From Sulfuricella sp. (GTDB lineage Bacteria; Pseudomonadota; Gammaproteobacteria; Burkholderiales; Sulfuricellaceae): 64,000 bases of DNA. The notes under the pieces were generated by a model that made no database searches, had not been told where the DNA came from, and worked only from the letters and a program-made list of their open reading frames with translations. Shown here in pieces: positions 9,511-17,878 of the stretch; within the stretch, counting starts at the first letter, position 1, and each line of letters begins with the position of its first letter. The translations under genes and the position numbers were made by a program. The stretch covers positions 62,001 through 126,000 of the forward strand of contig JAQTNE010000008.1 in NCBI GenBank assembly GCA_028713975.1. Reading direction: 5' to 3'.

Positions 9511-10968
9511 TCATGCAGGGACTTCGGACAGCGGAATCCCCAGCGCATCGGCGACGCCCTTGCCATAGGCTGGGTCTGCCTTGAGGCAGTTGCCGATGTG
9601 GCGAATCTGGATTTCTTTTGGCGCACCGCCGACAGAGCGGGCGGTATTTTCGAACAGCACCTGTTGCTGTGCTGCGCTCATCAGGCGGAACAATGCGCCG
9701 GGCTGGGAATAGTAATCGTCGTCCTCGCGGTGGTTCCAGTGGTCGGCAGCGCCTTCCAGGCTCAATGGCGGCTCTCTGAATTCCGGTTGTTCATTCCACT
9801 CGTCGTAACCGTTGGGCTCATAACCCAGGGTGCTGCCGTGGTTGCCGTCGACGCGCATGGCACCGTCGCGATGCGAGCTGTGGAACGGGCAGCGGGCGGC
9901 ATTGACCGGGATCAGGTGATGATTCACGCCGAGCCGATAGCGCTGTGCGTCGCCGTAGGAAAATAAACGCCCTTGCAGCATCTTGTCAGGTGAAAAGCCG
10001 ATGCCGGGTGGAACGTTGGCTGGGTTAAAGGCCGCCTGCTCGACTTCGGCAAAATAGTTTTCCGGGTTGCGGTTGAGTTCCATTACGCCGACCTCGATCA
10101 GCGGGTAATCCTTGTGCGGCCAGATTTTGGTCAGGTCAAAGGGATGGTAGGGGACCTTGGAGGCATCATTTTCCGGCATCACCTGGACGTACAGGGTCCA
10201 CTTCGGGAAATCGCTTTTCTCGATGCTTTCGTACAGGTCGCGCTGATGCGATTCGCGGCACTTGCCCACGGCGGCCTCGGCTTCCTGGTCGGTCATATTT
10301 TTGATGCCCTGCTGCGTCTTGAAGTGAAACTTGACCCAGTGACGCTCGTTTTTTGCGTTGATGAAGCTGAAGGTATGGCTGCCGAAACCGTGCATGTGGC
10401 GGTAGGTGGCGGGAATGCCGCGGTCGCTCATTACCACCGTGACTTGGTGCAGCGCCTCGGGCAACAGAGTCCAGAAATCCCAGTTGTTCTTCGCGCTGCG
10501 CAGGTTGGTGCGCGGGTCGCGCTTGACGGCATGGTTGAGGTCGGGAAACTTGAGCGGGTCGCGCAGGAAGAACACCGGCGTGTTGTTGCCGGCGAGATCC
10601 CAGTTACCTTCCTCGGTATAGAATTTGATGGCGAAGCCGCGAATGTCGCGCTCGGCGTCGGCTGCGCCGCGCTCCCCAGCCACGGTGGAGAAGCGGGTGA
10701 ACAGTTCGGTCTTCTTGCCCACGGCGGAGAAAATCTTCGCCCGTGTATAGCGGGTAATGTCGTGTGTGACAGTAAATGTGCCGTAAGCGCCGGAACCCTT
10801 GGCGTGCATGCGCCGCTCGGGGATCACTTCGCGGTCGAAGTGGGCAAGCTTTTCCAGGAACCAGACATCCTGCAACAACTGCGGGCCGCGCGGCCCGGCG
10901 GTCATGACGTTCTGGTTATCGACAATGGGACAGCCCGCGTTGGTGGTCAGAGGCTTTTTATTGCTCAT
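9511..10968 (-). CDS. katA: Monofunctional haem catalase KatA
   Basis: It converts hydrogen peroxide to water and oxygen in the cytoplasm. The 485-residue product fits the small-subunit catalase clade. Visible signatures are the distal-haem His55 in [20 protein letters not shown], the [11 protein letters not shown] region, and the proximal haem tyrosine segment [15 protein letters not shown]. The ATG at 10968 is preceded by AAGGAG. It is the first gene of a likely katA-dps unit. No clear OxyR site could be assigned upstream. Confidence 0.95.
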   Translation of the reverse strand: MSNKKPLTTNAGCPIVDNQNVMTAGPRGPQLLQDVWFLEKLAHFDREVIPERRMHAKGSGAYGTFTVTHDITRYTRAKIFSAVGKKTELFTRFSTVAGERGAADAERDIRGFAIKFYTEEGNWDLAGNNTPVFFLRDPLKFPDLNHAVKRDPRTNLRSAKNNWDFWTLLPEALHQVTVVMSDRGIPATYRHMHGFGSHTFSFINAKNERHWVKFHFKTQQGIKNMTDQEAEAAVGKCRESHQRDLYESIEKSDFPKWTLYVQVMPENDASKVPYHPFDLTKIWPHKDYPLIEVGVMELNRNPENYFAEVEQAAFNPANVPPGIGFSPDKMLQGRLFSYGDAQRYRLGVNHHLIPVNAARCPFHSSHRDGAMRVDGNHGSTLGYEPNGYDEWNEQPEFREPPLSLEGAADHWNHREDDDYYSQPGALFRLMSAAQQQVLFENTARSVGGAPKEIQIRHIGNCLKADPAYGKGVADALGIPLSEVPA

Positions 10969-11065
10969 TACGACGCTCCTTGATGGTTATGGGACTGAGC
11001 TTGGTCTGAATCATGGCAGAGCCACTCTTGGTGATGAAATTTGTGCTGACTGTTTCCTTAATCCA

Positions 11066-11179
11066 CTATAGCTTTTTAACCGTGCGCCTGGAAACTGCTT
11101 TTTGAGCTGTAAAGGCCTGTGCGCCCATTTTTCCGCTTTTGCGGGCATAAAAATCTCCGTGGTCGATATGACGGGTCAT
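11066..11179 (-). CDS. 37-residue basic small protein at the end of the iron operon
   Basis: Nine nucleotides after the FtrD stop, an ATG opens a 37-codon ORF beginning MTRHIDHGDFYARKSGKMGA and ending SRRTVKKL. A GAGGA motif overlapping the FtrD stop codon sits 6 nt before this ATG, which is good evidence for coupled translation. The product is short, basic and His-containing near its N-terminus. I do not recognise a family. It might be a real accessory micro-protein of the ferrous-iron system or a fortuitous ORF. Confidence 0.4.
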   Translation of the reverse strand: MTRHIDHGDFYARKSGKMGAQAFTAQKAVSRRTVKKL

Positions 11180-11188
11180 TTCGTTTCC

Positions 11189-12610
11189 TCACCACAGATA
11201 GAACAGAAACAGCCATGGCGCAATTATGCCGGCTATGCTGGCCGTCACGGCCAAGGTAGCGAATAGCAGGCGCGGCAAGGAAGCAGAAGTGCGACGCAGC
11301 ATACCGAATGCCAGCGCCAAGCTCCACAACGCGGCCAGGGCTAGAAGTATGCCGCGCACTTCGGGTAGCCAGGGCATGACGATGCCTTCTGCCTTGAGCA
11401 GGGTGACGGTGAGAGAAGACAGGCCGAGGAATACGCCAAGACCTCCCATCGGAATCAGCGCATAGGCGAGCCAGCGCGCATTCTGCTTGGCGCTGCCCGG
11501 CAGCAGCGTGCCGGCGAGGCGCAGCCAGAGGGTGATCCAGCCGCCGAGAACCAGAGCCATGGTGCCGATGTAGGCGACCACGCCAATGCCGTCGAGCCAG
11601 GTGAATACGTCGTTGGCTTCGGGGTAGTGGGTGAGCAGCCACCACGGCGCGTTGTCCTGGAGCAGGGTGAAGGCATCGCGCTCTATCAGCCACCCGGCGA
11701 CTTGGGTCTTGATCGCCACGAACCAGGGGGATGATGACCATTGGAACGCGCCCACTGCCGTGCCGATGATGCCGAACACCAGCAGACGCGCTTCCCACGC
11801 GCTCGCCTCGACAGGCTTCAGGTTGACGATCTCCGAACCCGGCAGGCGCGAGGCGAGGGACACGGCATCGCGATGCCCGCTACAGCGCCCGCACATGTGG
11901 CACTGGGAGCTGCTTTTCATGCGCCGCATGTCAATCAGCGGGGCGCAATCTACCGGTGCAGGGTGGATGGTAGCAGCGGCATCCCATTGCCCGCGATTTA
12001 CCTTGAAATGTATTGGGGCAAGGCGGGCGAGCAGGGCAAATACACCGGAGACCGGGCACAGGTGGCGACACCAGACGCGCTTGCCCTTGCCGTAGATGAG
12101 ACCGACTGCGACGGCGGCGACAGTGGAACCGCCCAATATCAGCAGCACCGCCTTGGGGTACTCGTACACGCTGACCAACTGGCCGTATATCGTGGTGATG
12201 ACGAAGGCGGCAAACGGCCAGCCGCCCCATTTCAGCCAGCGTGGTACCGGGCGGCCCAAGCCGTGACGGCTGGCGAGTTCGGTGAGCGTGCCTTCCGGGC
12301 AGAAAATGCCGCACCAGACCCGCCCCAGGGTGAGTGTGGAGATGATCACAAACGGCCACCAGACACCCCAGAACATGAACTGGGCGAGCAGGGTGAGATT
12401 GTTCAGCAAGCTGGAACCGGTTCCCGGCAAGGGAAGAAAGGCCGGGATTGCCACCAGCGCCAGGTAGAACGTCACCACCGCCCATTGCACGCCGATGATA
12501 AATCTACGGTTACGGCGCAAAGCGTCACCCAACCGTTGCAAGTTATAGACTGGCCGTTGCTGCACGGGACTGGAGAAAATGGGTTGCGCCATTTTTAAGC
12601 TCTGATTCAT
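11189..12610 (-). CDS. ftrD: Polyferredoxin-type membrane protein FtrD
   Basis: A 473-residue membrane protein of the NapH/FtrD type. It has several hydrophobic helices and cysteine motifs WCGIFCPEG, WCRHLCPVSG and CHMCGRC, which suit 4Fe-4S clusters. In FtrABCD systems this protein is proposed to take up electrons released when periplasmic ferrous iron is oxidised for FTR1. The start at 12610 is set by its ATGA overlap with the ftrC stop and by the resulting sensible N-terminus MNQSLKMAQPIF; the open frame continues about 100 codons further but with non-protein-like sequence. Confidence 0.82.
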   Translation of the reverse strand: MNQSLKMAQPIFSSPVQQRPVYNLQRLGDALRRNRRFIIGVQWAVVTFYLALVAIPAFLPLPGTGSSLLNNLTLLAQFMFWGVWWPFVIISTLTLGRVWCGIFCPEGTLTELASRHGLGRPVPRWLKWGGWPFAAFVITTIYGQLVSVYEYPKAVLLILGGSTVAAVAVGLIYGKGKRVWCRHLCPVSGVFALLARLAPIHFKVNRGQWDAAATIHPAPVDCAPLIDMRRMKSSSQCHMCGRCSGHRDAVSLASRLPGSEIVNLKPVEASAWEARLLVFGIIGTAVGAFQWSSSPWFVAIKTQVAGWLIERDAFTLLQDNAPWWLLTHYPEANDVFTWLDGIGVVAYIGTMALVLGGWITLWLRLAGTLLPGSAKQNARWLAYALIPMGGLGVFLGLSSLTVTLLKAEGIVMPWLPEVRGILLALAALWSLALAFGMLRRTSASLPRLLFATLAVTASIAGIIAPWLFLFYLW

Positions 12611-13446
12611 TTGGTGCGCGCCTCTTGAAGGTGGCCGGACGATTTGTGCAACCTCGGCCAGCCCAGCACCAGCGTCCAGTAGCTGGCATATGCCATAACC
12701 AGCGTTAAGGCTGGGTGGGCGCGGTAGCCAGTGAGGGTGGCGACCAGGTTGCCGACTGAGGCGCGGTCGTCGAGCAGGAAGGACGAATCCCACACCGGGT
12801 CGGCCAGTGCAGGGAGCCAGCCGAAGCCGATCATTCTTTCCACTCCACCCACCAGCATCCCGGCGGCGAGTAGCAGCAACAAGGTTTCGCTGATACGGAA
12901 AAAATTCTTCCATGACAGGGCGCCGCCACCCCTGACCAGCAGCCAGAAGGTGAAGAGGGCGAGCGCGAAACCCAGCGTTGCGGCGCCGAGGAACTGGGCG
13001 AACGCCATGCCATGCTGTTCCATTCCGCTGCCATAGAGGAAGATCACGGTTTCCGCGCTTTCGCGTCCGACCGCGAGGGCGGCGATGACTGTCACGCTCA
13101 TCCAGTTGGCCTCGCCTGCTGCGCGTTCCAGTCCGGTTTCCAGTTCCTTCTTCAGGGTGCGACCGTGCTTTCTCATCCAGAACACCATCTGCGTGATCAG
13201 TCCGGCGGCGACCAGCATCATGCCGAGCTGGAAATAGTCCAGCGCTTCGTCATCCAGGCTGCTGTACACGCCGAGCATGGCCAGCGCGAGCAATCCCGCC
13301 AGCCCCAGCCCTGCGGCTACGCCTCCCCACAAATAGCGCATGCCGCGCGCACCTTCCGGATGGGCTTTGAGCCAGGCGTAAAGGATGCCGACCACCAGAA
13401 TGCCTTCGACGCTTTCGCGCCAGACGATGAATAGCGTATTGCCCAT
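12607..13446 (-). CDS. ftrC: FTR1-family iron permease FtrC
   Basis: An inner-membrane permease for iron. The 279-residue product carries both REXXE motifs characteristic of FTR1/EfeU proteins: RESVE at 10-14 and RESAE at 128-132, each within a hydrophobic helix, and about seven helices overall. It overlaps ftrD by four nucleotides and starts 8 nt after ftrB, so all three are translated as one unit. Family knowledge indicates import coupled to oxidation of Fe2+ by periplasmic partners. Confidence 0.88.
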   Translation of the reverse strand: MGNTLFIVWRESVEGILVVGILYAWLKAHPEGARGMRYLWGGVAAGLGLAGLLALAMLGVYSSLDDEALDYFQLGMMLVAAGLITQMVFWMRKHGRTLKKELETGLERAAGEANWMSVTVIAALAVGRESAETVIFLYGSGMEQHGMAFAQFLGAATLGFALALFTFWLLVRGGGALSWKNFFRISETLLLLLAAGMLVGGVERMIGFGWLPALADPVWDSSFLLDDRASVGNLVATLTGYRAHPALTLVMAYASYWTLVLGWPRLHKSSGHLQEARTK

Positions 13447-13454
13447 AATTTTTC

Positions 13455-13820
13455 CTATTTGACGACGATCTGGCCCTTGGCGGTATCAAGATGAAATTCG
13501 CCGAAAAATTTGTAGGTGCCGGCCTTCATCGGCGCGAACACCAGTGTCCGGGTGACGCCTGGCGCAAGTACGGTTTCCTTGCGAAGTTCCAGGCTCTCGA
13601 ATTCTTCCGCTCCAGGCCCTTCATTCGTGATGGCGATCCTGAATTTCACCCCGGCCGGGGCTTCGATGGTTTCGGGATAAAAGCGTCCGTTCTTTGCCGT
13701 GAGCTTGAAGGTGGGCAGGTCCTCCGCAAGTGCAGCCAGCGGCTGGATCAGGAGGGCAGCAAGTGTGACCACCGTGGCTGCGATGTTCCGGGTGCTGCTA
13801 CAAAAATGCCAAAAATTCAT
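13455..13820 (-). CDS. ftrB: Periplasmic cupredoxin-like protein FtrB
   Basis: A 121-residue exported protein with a signal peptide (hydrophobic stretch ATVVTLAALLIQPLAALA) and a cupredoxin-type beta domain (FKLTAKNGRFYPETIEAPAG ... GTYKFFGEFH). In FtrABCD systems FtrB is thought to oxidise Fe2+ before FTR1 transport. A conserved His lies in FFGEFHLDTAKG, but the full set of type-1 copper ligands (Cys, two His, Met) is not evident, so copper binding should not be assumed. The ATG at 13820 is preceded by GAGGGAG. Confidence 0.75.
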   Translation of the reverse strand: MNFWHFCSSTRNIAATVVTLAALLIQPLAALAEDLPTFKLTAKNGRFYPETIEAPAGVKFRIAITNEGPGAEEFESLELRKETVLAPGVTRTLVFAPMKAGTYKFFGEFHLDTAKGQIVVK

Positions 13821-13875
13821 GGTGTGTCTCCCTCTTGCCACGGGAGAGGCGATGCCTCTTCCGCGGTTGCGGATG

Positions 13876-14328
13876 TTAGTCGGAGAATGTCCCGGTGGAG
13901 CCCGGTGTGCGCAGCATTTTGTCCACTTCGCCGAAATGCAGTTCCTCCTCGCTGATCAATTCGCGTGCGTAATCCTCAAGCAGGACGGAACGGTCGCGCG
14001 CCACTTCCAGCAGCCCGTAGTAGGATTGTTTGGCTGCGGTTTCATGGGCAAGCGATTCGCGCAAAATATCGCCGACATCGTGCTTGTGGCTCTCCAGTAG
14101 CGGCCCGATGGTCAGCGAAGGGTGGCCGCCCAGATGGGTGATCAGTTCGCCGGCACGCCGGGCGTGTACCAAGCCTTCGTCCGCCTGGGCTTGCAGCCAT
14201 GAAACGATGGGGATGCGGTTGTAGCCGAACACCATCAACGCGTAATGGGTGTAGCGCACTACGCCAGCCAGTTCCAGTTCCATGATTTTATTGAGCAGCT
14301 CAATTGCTTTTGTTTTGTCGAGTTCCAT
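13876..14328 (-). CDS. Ferritin-like (bacterioferritin-type) diiron protein
   Basis: A 150-residue four-helix ferritin-like protein. Candidate diiron ligands are Glu19 (ELELAG), Glu51 and His55 (DEGLVHAR), Glu96 (AHETAAK), and Glu128 with His131 (EEELHFGE). The spacing at 51/55 is ExxxH rather than the usual ExxH, so the ferroxidase site may differ or my alignment may be off. Its place inside the Ftr iron operon suggests a role in handling imported iron. The start at 14328 follows AAGGA. Confidence 0.72.
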   Translation of the reverse strand: MELDKTKAIELLNKIMELELAGVVRYTHYALMVFGYNRIPIVSWLQAQADEGLVHARRAGELITHLGGHPSLTIGPLLESHKHDVGDILRESLAHETAAKQSYYGLLEVARDRSVLLEDYARELISEEELHFGEVDKMLRTPGSTGTFSD

Positions 14329-14379
14329 TTTTCTATCCTTTCTCACGGCTATGTTAAAAAAATCCGGTGACTGCGCCGG

Positions 14380-15822
14380 TTAGTACATCAATTGCGCCCG
14401 CAACCCGAGAATCTTCACGCTCGATGCGGCAGCATTGCCTGCCGGGTTCAGGATCAGCTGAAAATCAGGGGATAGCTCAAATTGTTTGCTGATGCGGTAA
14501 CGGTAGTAAAGCTCCGATACCTTTTCCCAACCTTGCGCGGTGTAGCCGAAATCAAGTGTTCCGTCCTTGTTTGCGTCCAAGGTCGCTGAATCGTTGCGGA
14601 ATTTGGCGCTAATCCGCTGTGCACCCAGTGCCAGTCCGATGGCATCGCCGCCGCGGCTCCAGTCGCTGCCGCCAAGCTCTGCGCCCAGCGAAATGGCTCG
14701 GTCGAAGCGCAGCTTTCCTTTGCTCCCCTGGCCGTAGCGGCCGAATGCGGTGATGTTGTCGCCAATGCGCTGATCGAAGTTCACTCCCCAGCCGCTGTGG
14801 GAGCTGGCGGTGCCGTCATAATCTGGGCCCTGGCCGTTGTTCCAGGCATAGAGGCGGTAATTGCCGGTCAGCCCACCGAAGAACTTTTGCTGGGTTTCGG
14901 CCTGGGCGATTACCAGCGGAGAGCCGAAGAACTTGACGTAGTTGGCACCCTTGCCAGCGCCGAACACGCCAAGGGAAAGGCGCCACTTTTCGAGCTTCTC
15001 TTTTTCATTCAGGTAGGAAACGCGCATCCCCGGCGAAAAGCCGTTAGCGTCCACCCCGATATCGCCGCCCGCGTCGAGTAATGCGTTGTGCACGAACACG
15101 GTGTTGAGGAACTGGCGGGTTTCATCGTTGGCAGCGGTGTTCTGGTCGAAAAACAGGAAGGGGTCCATTTTGCCGAAATTAACTTCCAGGCTTTCCCGCG
15201 AGCGTGGCTTGAAGCCGCCGAACGGCAGGGGAATGGTAGCCTGGTACCAAGCTTGGCCGAGAATCGCAACGCTATCGTCCGGACTGCCTCCCGAGGCGCG
15301 AAAGGCGCTGGCGTTGGGTTTGGCAAACACAGTGGATAGTGCGTTCAGGCCGTTGCCCTGCCCGATGCGGAATTGGGCGAAAAGCTTGCTGTCGGTATCG
15401 CCGACCTTGGGCATTGGCAGGGTGACGGCGATGTCGCCACGGTAATTGAGCTGGCTCGATGCGATATCGGTGCCGGCGGGCACGCCGCTCGCGCGCTGCG
15501 CCACCGTAGTCAAGCTGACGCCGGCGGAAACGCCTTCCAGCGCCTCTACCGTGTGCGCCATCTTTTGCATACCGAGTGCTTTGGATTCTGTCGCTTTCAG
15601 GCGGGTGGCAAGCTCAGGCTGGTTTTCACTCAGGCGGTCATCTTCCAGGGCGGCTTCCAGCTTGGCGTTGTGCGCCTCGAGTTTTTCCAGGCGTTCGCTC
15701 AACCGATGCAGCTCTTTCAGCAACTCGGCTTGGGAGGGGTCGGCAGCGAATGCTGGAAGCGCGCCGGCCAGAATAATGCCAGCCAAGGCTGCGACAAGAT
15801 GTTTTGTCTTGAATGGCGGCAT
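14380..15822 (-). CDS. OprB-family outer-membrane porin
   Basis: A 480-residue outer-membrane protein with a signal peptide (AALAGIILAGALPAFA), then a coiled-coil segment rich in Leu/Glu (ELLKELHRLSERLEKLEA), and a long beta-barrel resembling carbohydrate-selective OprB porins, ending in the typical aromatic C-terminus (RAQLMY). It starts one nucleotide after the ftrA stop and lies inside the iron operon, which suggests it gives the substrate, possibly ferrous iron or an iron complex, a way through the outer membrane. That substrate is an inference from context only. Confidence 0.75.
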   Translation of the reverse strand: MPPFKTKHLVAALAGIILAGALPAFAADPSQAELLKELHRLSERLEKLEAHNAKLEAALEDDRLSENQPELATRLKATESKALGMQKMAHTVEALEGVSAGVSLTTVAQRASGVPAGTDIASSQLNYRGDIAVTLPMPKVGDTDSKLFAQFRIGQGNGLNALSTVFAKPNASAFRASGGSPDDSVAILGQAWYQATIPLPFGGFKPRSRESLEVNFGKMDPFLFFDQNTAANDETRQFLNTVFVHNALLDAGGDIGVDANGFSPGMRVSYLNEKEKLEKWRLSLGVFGAGKGANYVKFFGSPLVIAQAETQQKFFGGLTGNYRLYAWNNGQGPDYDGTASSHSGWGVNFDQRIGDNITAFGRYGQGSKGKLRFDRAISLGAELGGSDWSRGGDAIGLALGAQRISAKFRNDSATLDANKDGTLDFGYTAQGWEKVSELYYRYRISKQFELSPDFQLILNPAGNAAASSVKILGLRAQLMY

Positions 15823-15823
15823 C

Positions 15824-16375
15824 CTAGTAGCCCCCTTTTTTACCAATACCTACATAAGTGAATTCGTATTCCACTTCGAACGGTTTGAACCATGGACGCA
15901 CCCCGGTCAGGCGGTCGGTGTGGCGACCGAAGTGGCTGTGCGGGTTGGCGGAAGGAGGGGAAATGATGAACTTGACGTGGTATTTGCCCGGCCCCTTGAG
16001 CTTGATGTTGTCGCCATAGTGCGGCCCATCGTTGGCGACCATCGGCATGAAGTCGCCCGCGATCTTTTCATTGCCACCTTGCTTGGTGATTTCATACTTG
16101 ATCATCAGATAGGGCATCCAGGCACCCTCGTCGAAGCCGTTGGGGTTGTTGGCCATGGCGTGGATGTCGGCCTCCATGTGCACATCGGACTCCTCGGCCT
16201 TGTGCATCATGCCGTCCGGTTCCATGGTCACCGGTTGCAGGTAGACGGCGGCGATTTCCATGCCGTTGCGTTGCTGCGGCGTGCCGATTGGATATTCCAC
16301 GGCATGTGCCGAAAAGGCGAGGGCTGCGCCAAGGCATGCAAGCGAAATGGCGGTAGTGCGGACTTGGTGTTTCAT
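15824..16375 (-). CDS. ftrA: P19/FtrA-family periplasmic iron-binding protein
   Basis: A 183-residue exported protein with a signal peptide ending near AHA (residue 25). The mature part has the P19 (Tp34/FtrA) pattern: GTPQQRNGMEIAAVYL, Met/His-rich VTMEPDGMMHKAEES and VHMEADIHAM, and later GPHYGDN and HSHFGRHTD. P19 homologues bind copper and iron and pass iron to an FTR1 permease. The ATG at 16375 is preceded by GGAAG. It is the first of the main ftr genes, but a MITE-like repeat separates it from the Fur-box-proximal leader gene. Confidence 0.88.
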   Translation of the reverse strand: MKHQVRTTAISLACLGAALAFSAHAVEYPIGTPQQRNGMEIAAVYLQPVTMEPDGMMHKAEESDVHMEADIHAMANNPNGFDEGAWMPYLMIKYEITKQGGNEKIAGDFMPMVANDGPHYGDNIKLKGPGKYHVKFIISPPSANPHSHFGRHTDRLTGVRPWFKPFEVEYEFTYVGIGKKGGY

Positions 16376-16407
16376 GTACTTCCTTTCGTTTAACAATTAA
16401 AAATTAA

Positions 16408-16550
16408 AGGGCACCTCTAAAAATCCAGATTTCATCCCAACTGCTGCGTTGCGGAAAAAATTTCTTGCTGACATATCATCCATATGCGGCGCGGCGAAAT
16501 TTTTTCCGCGCCTTGCATTTGGGCGAACTCTAAATTTTTAGAGGCGCCCT
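16408..16550. repeat. 143-bp MITE-like palindromic element
   Basis: Terminal inverted repeats AGGGCACCTCTAAAAAT (16408-16424) and ATTTTTAGAGGCGCCCT (16534-16550) differ at one position. Inside is a second perfect inverted pair, GCGGAAAAAATTTC / GAAATTTTTTCCGC. The element has no ORF and can fold almost end to end, as expected of a non-autonomous miniature transposable or dispersed element. It sits between the small leader gene and ftrA. Confidence 0.75.
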
Positions 16551-16559
16551 AAAATTCGG

Positions 16560-16784
16560 TCAAAACGTTTCGTTGGCGACTGGCTTTCCCATCATGCTGA
16601 GGAAAATAGCCAAAAGACCGAAGTTGAGCGGGTTTTGTAAATCTTCAATGCAGATATCGCCATGCTCCAGCAGTCGCCGGGTTATCGTCGGGCCTACCTG
16701 CAACAGCACGGAGGCGTTGTCGCCATCGAGAAAGCGTATTTGCGGGTCTTTTCTTTCAAGCCATGCGTCAATTACGATCTTCAT
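16560..16784 (-). CDS. 74-residue leader protein of the ferrous-iron operon
   Basis: A small soluble protein (MKIVIDAWLERKDPQIRFLD, ending GKPVANETF) that I do not recognise. GGGGATA precedes the ATG at 16784 by 5 nt; upstream in-frame starts would place the N-terminus closer to the Fur box. A very good Fur box lies about 36 bp upstream, and the ftr genes follow on the same strand, so it is probably iron-repressed. No transmembrane segment or Cys is present. Function is unknown. Confidence 0.6.
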   Translation of the reverse strand: MKIVIDAWLERKDPQIRFLDGDNASVLLQVGPTITRRLLEHGDICIEDLQNPLNFGLLAIFLSMMGKPVANETF

Positions 16785-16819
16785 TTTTATCCCCATACCA
16801 GTAGTTATGTGCAAATATT

Positions 16820-16838
16820 AATGAGAACCATTCTCATT
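16820..16838 (-). promoter_or_regulatory. Fur box
   Basis: AATGAGAACCATTCTCATT is a palindrome closely matching the Fur 7-1-7 consensus TGATAATNATTATCA (core TGAGAACCATTCTCA, 16822-16836). It lies just upstream of the leader gene and so probably represses the whole ferrous-iron operon when iron is sufficient. Confidence 0.75.
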
Positions 16839-16963
16839 TGCAAGGGATATTTTTCACGGGATTAAAAATTGACAAGCAGAGCCGCAGAAAAGATCGGCAG
16901 ATCGTGCCTTGCATGGGAATATTCACTACAATTAGGCGCTTTTGGTAATCGGGGCTTTTTCAT

Positions 16964-17866
16964 ATGCGCATAAGCTTTGTCTCCGTACTTGTTTCATGTC
17001 TGTTGGTGCTCTCTGGCTGCGCCACCCCACTTGGGGAAATGGGCGCGCCCGCCTCCAAGGTTTCACCTGTTCCTAAACTCTCTGCGCCGAAGGTTGCCTT
17101 GGTGCTGGGTGGGGGGGCGGTGCGCGGCTTTGCCCACATCGGCGTGATCAAGACGCTGGAAGCGCATGGCATCGTGCCCGATCTGGTAGTCGGCACCAGC
17201 GCCGGCAGCGTGGTGGGGGCGCTATATGCCGGCGGCTACAGTGGGTTTGAACTGCAGAAGGTGGCTTTTCAGCTAGAGCAGGAAACCATTGGCGATCTGG
17301 TGATGCCGGATCGTGGCTTCGTCAAGGGAGAAATGCTGCAGAATTTTGTCAACAGGGCTTTGCAGAACCGCCCTATCGAGCGCCTGAACAAGACTTTTGC
17401 CGCTGTCGCCACGGAATTGCAGAGTGGTGAAGTAATGGTGTTTCGTCGTGGCAATACGGGCATGGCGGTGCGCGCCTCCAGCAGCATTCCCGGTGTGTTC
17501 CAGCCGGTCAATATCGGAGGCAGGGAATATGTAGACGGCGGCCTGGTCAGTCCGGTGCCGGTTCGGATTGCGCGCGGCATGGGCGCCGATATCGTGATCG
17601 CAGTGGATATTTCCAGTAAGCCGCGTTATGGCAAGGTGAAAGATAGCATCGACATCTTCCTGCAGGCGTTCAATATCATGGGGCAGACGATCGGGCGCTA
17701 CGAGCTGGCGGAAGCGGATGTGGTGATCAGGCCGCAAATCGGGGCGATCGGGGCGGCTGAATTCGACCAGAAACATCTGGCCATCATGGAGGGGGAGAAG
17801 GCGGCGCTAGCCGCGCTGCCGCTCATTCGCTCGAGGTTGTTGCAGCAAAAGGCCGGCGGAAAGTAA
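16964..17866 (+). CDS. Patatin-like phospholipase lipoprotein (RssA-type)
   Basis: A 300-residue patatin-fold serine hydrolase anchored as a lipoprotein: the signal peptide ends in the lipobox LSGC (Cys19). The catalytic dyad is clear, with the oxyanion loop GGGAVRG, nucleophile motif GTSAGS and Asp in DGG (YVDGGLVSP). Patatins cleave acyl chains from phospholipids or other esters; the physiological substrate cannot be read from sequence. It is convergent with the NlpC gene, 12 nt apart. A TTGACA at 16869 could be its -35, without a good matching -10. Confidence 0.85.
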   Translation: MRISFVSVLVSCLLVLSGCATPLGEMGAPASKVSPVPKLSAPKVALVLGGGAVRGFAHIGVIKTLEAHGIVPDLVVGTSAGSVVGALYAGGYSGFELQKVAFQLEQETIGDLVMPDRGFVKGEMLQNFVNRALQNRPIERLNKTFAAVATELQSGEVMVFRRGNTGMAVRASSSIPGVFQPVNIGGREYVDGGLVSPVPVRIARGMGADIVIAVDISSKPRYGKVKDSIDIFLQAFNIMGQTIGRYELAEADVVIRPQIGAIGAAEFDQKHLAIMEGEKAALAALPLIRSRLLQQKAGGK

Positions 17867-17878
17867 AGGTTTGTGGCT

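Noticed and set aside
11076-11798. Long minus-strand ORF overlapping the end of ftrD
   Set aside because: It reads ftrD DNA in another frame, has an Arg/His-rich, non-protein-like composition and no ribosome-binding site. The 37-codon ORF at 11066-11179 lies in a different frame.
12611-12913. N-terminal extension of FtrD by about 100 residues
   Set aside because: The extension is the ftrC gene read in another frame; the ATGA overlap at 12607-12610 fixes the start.
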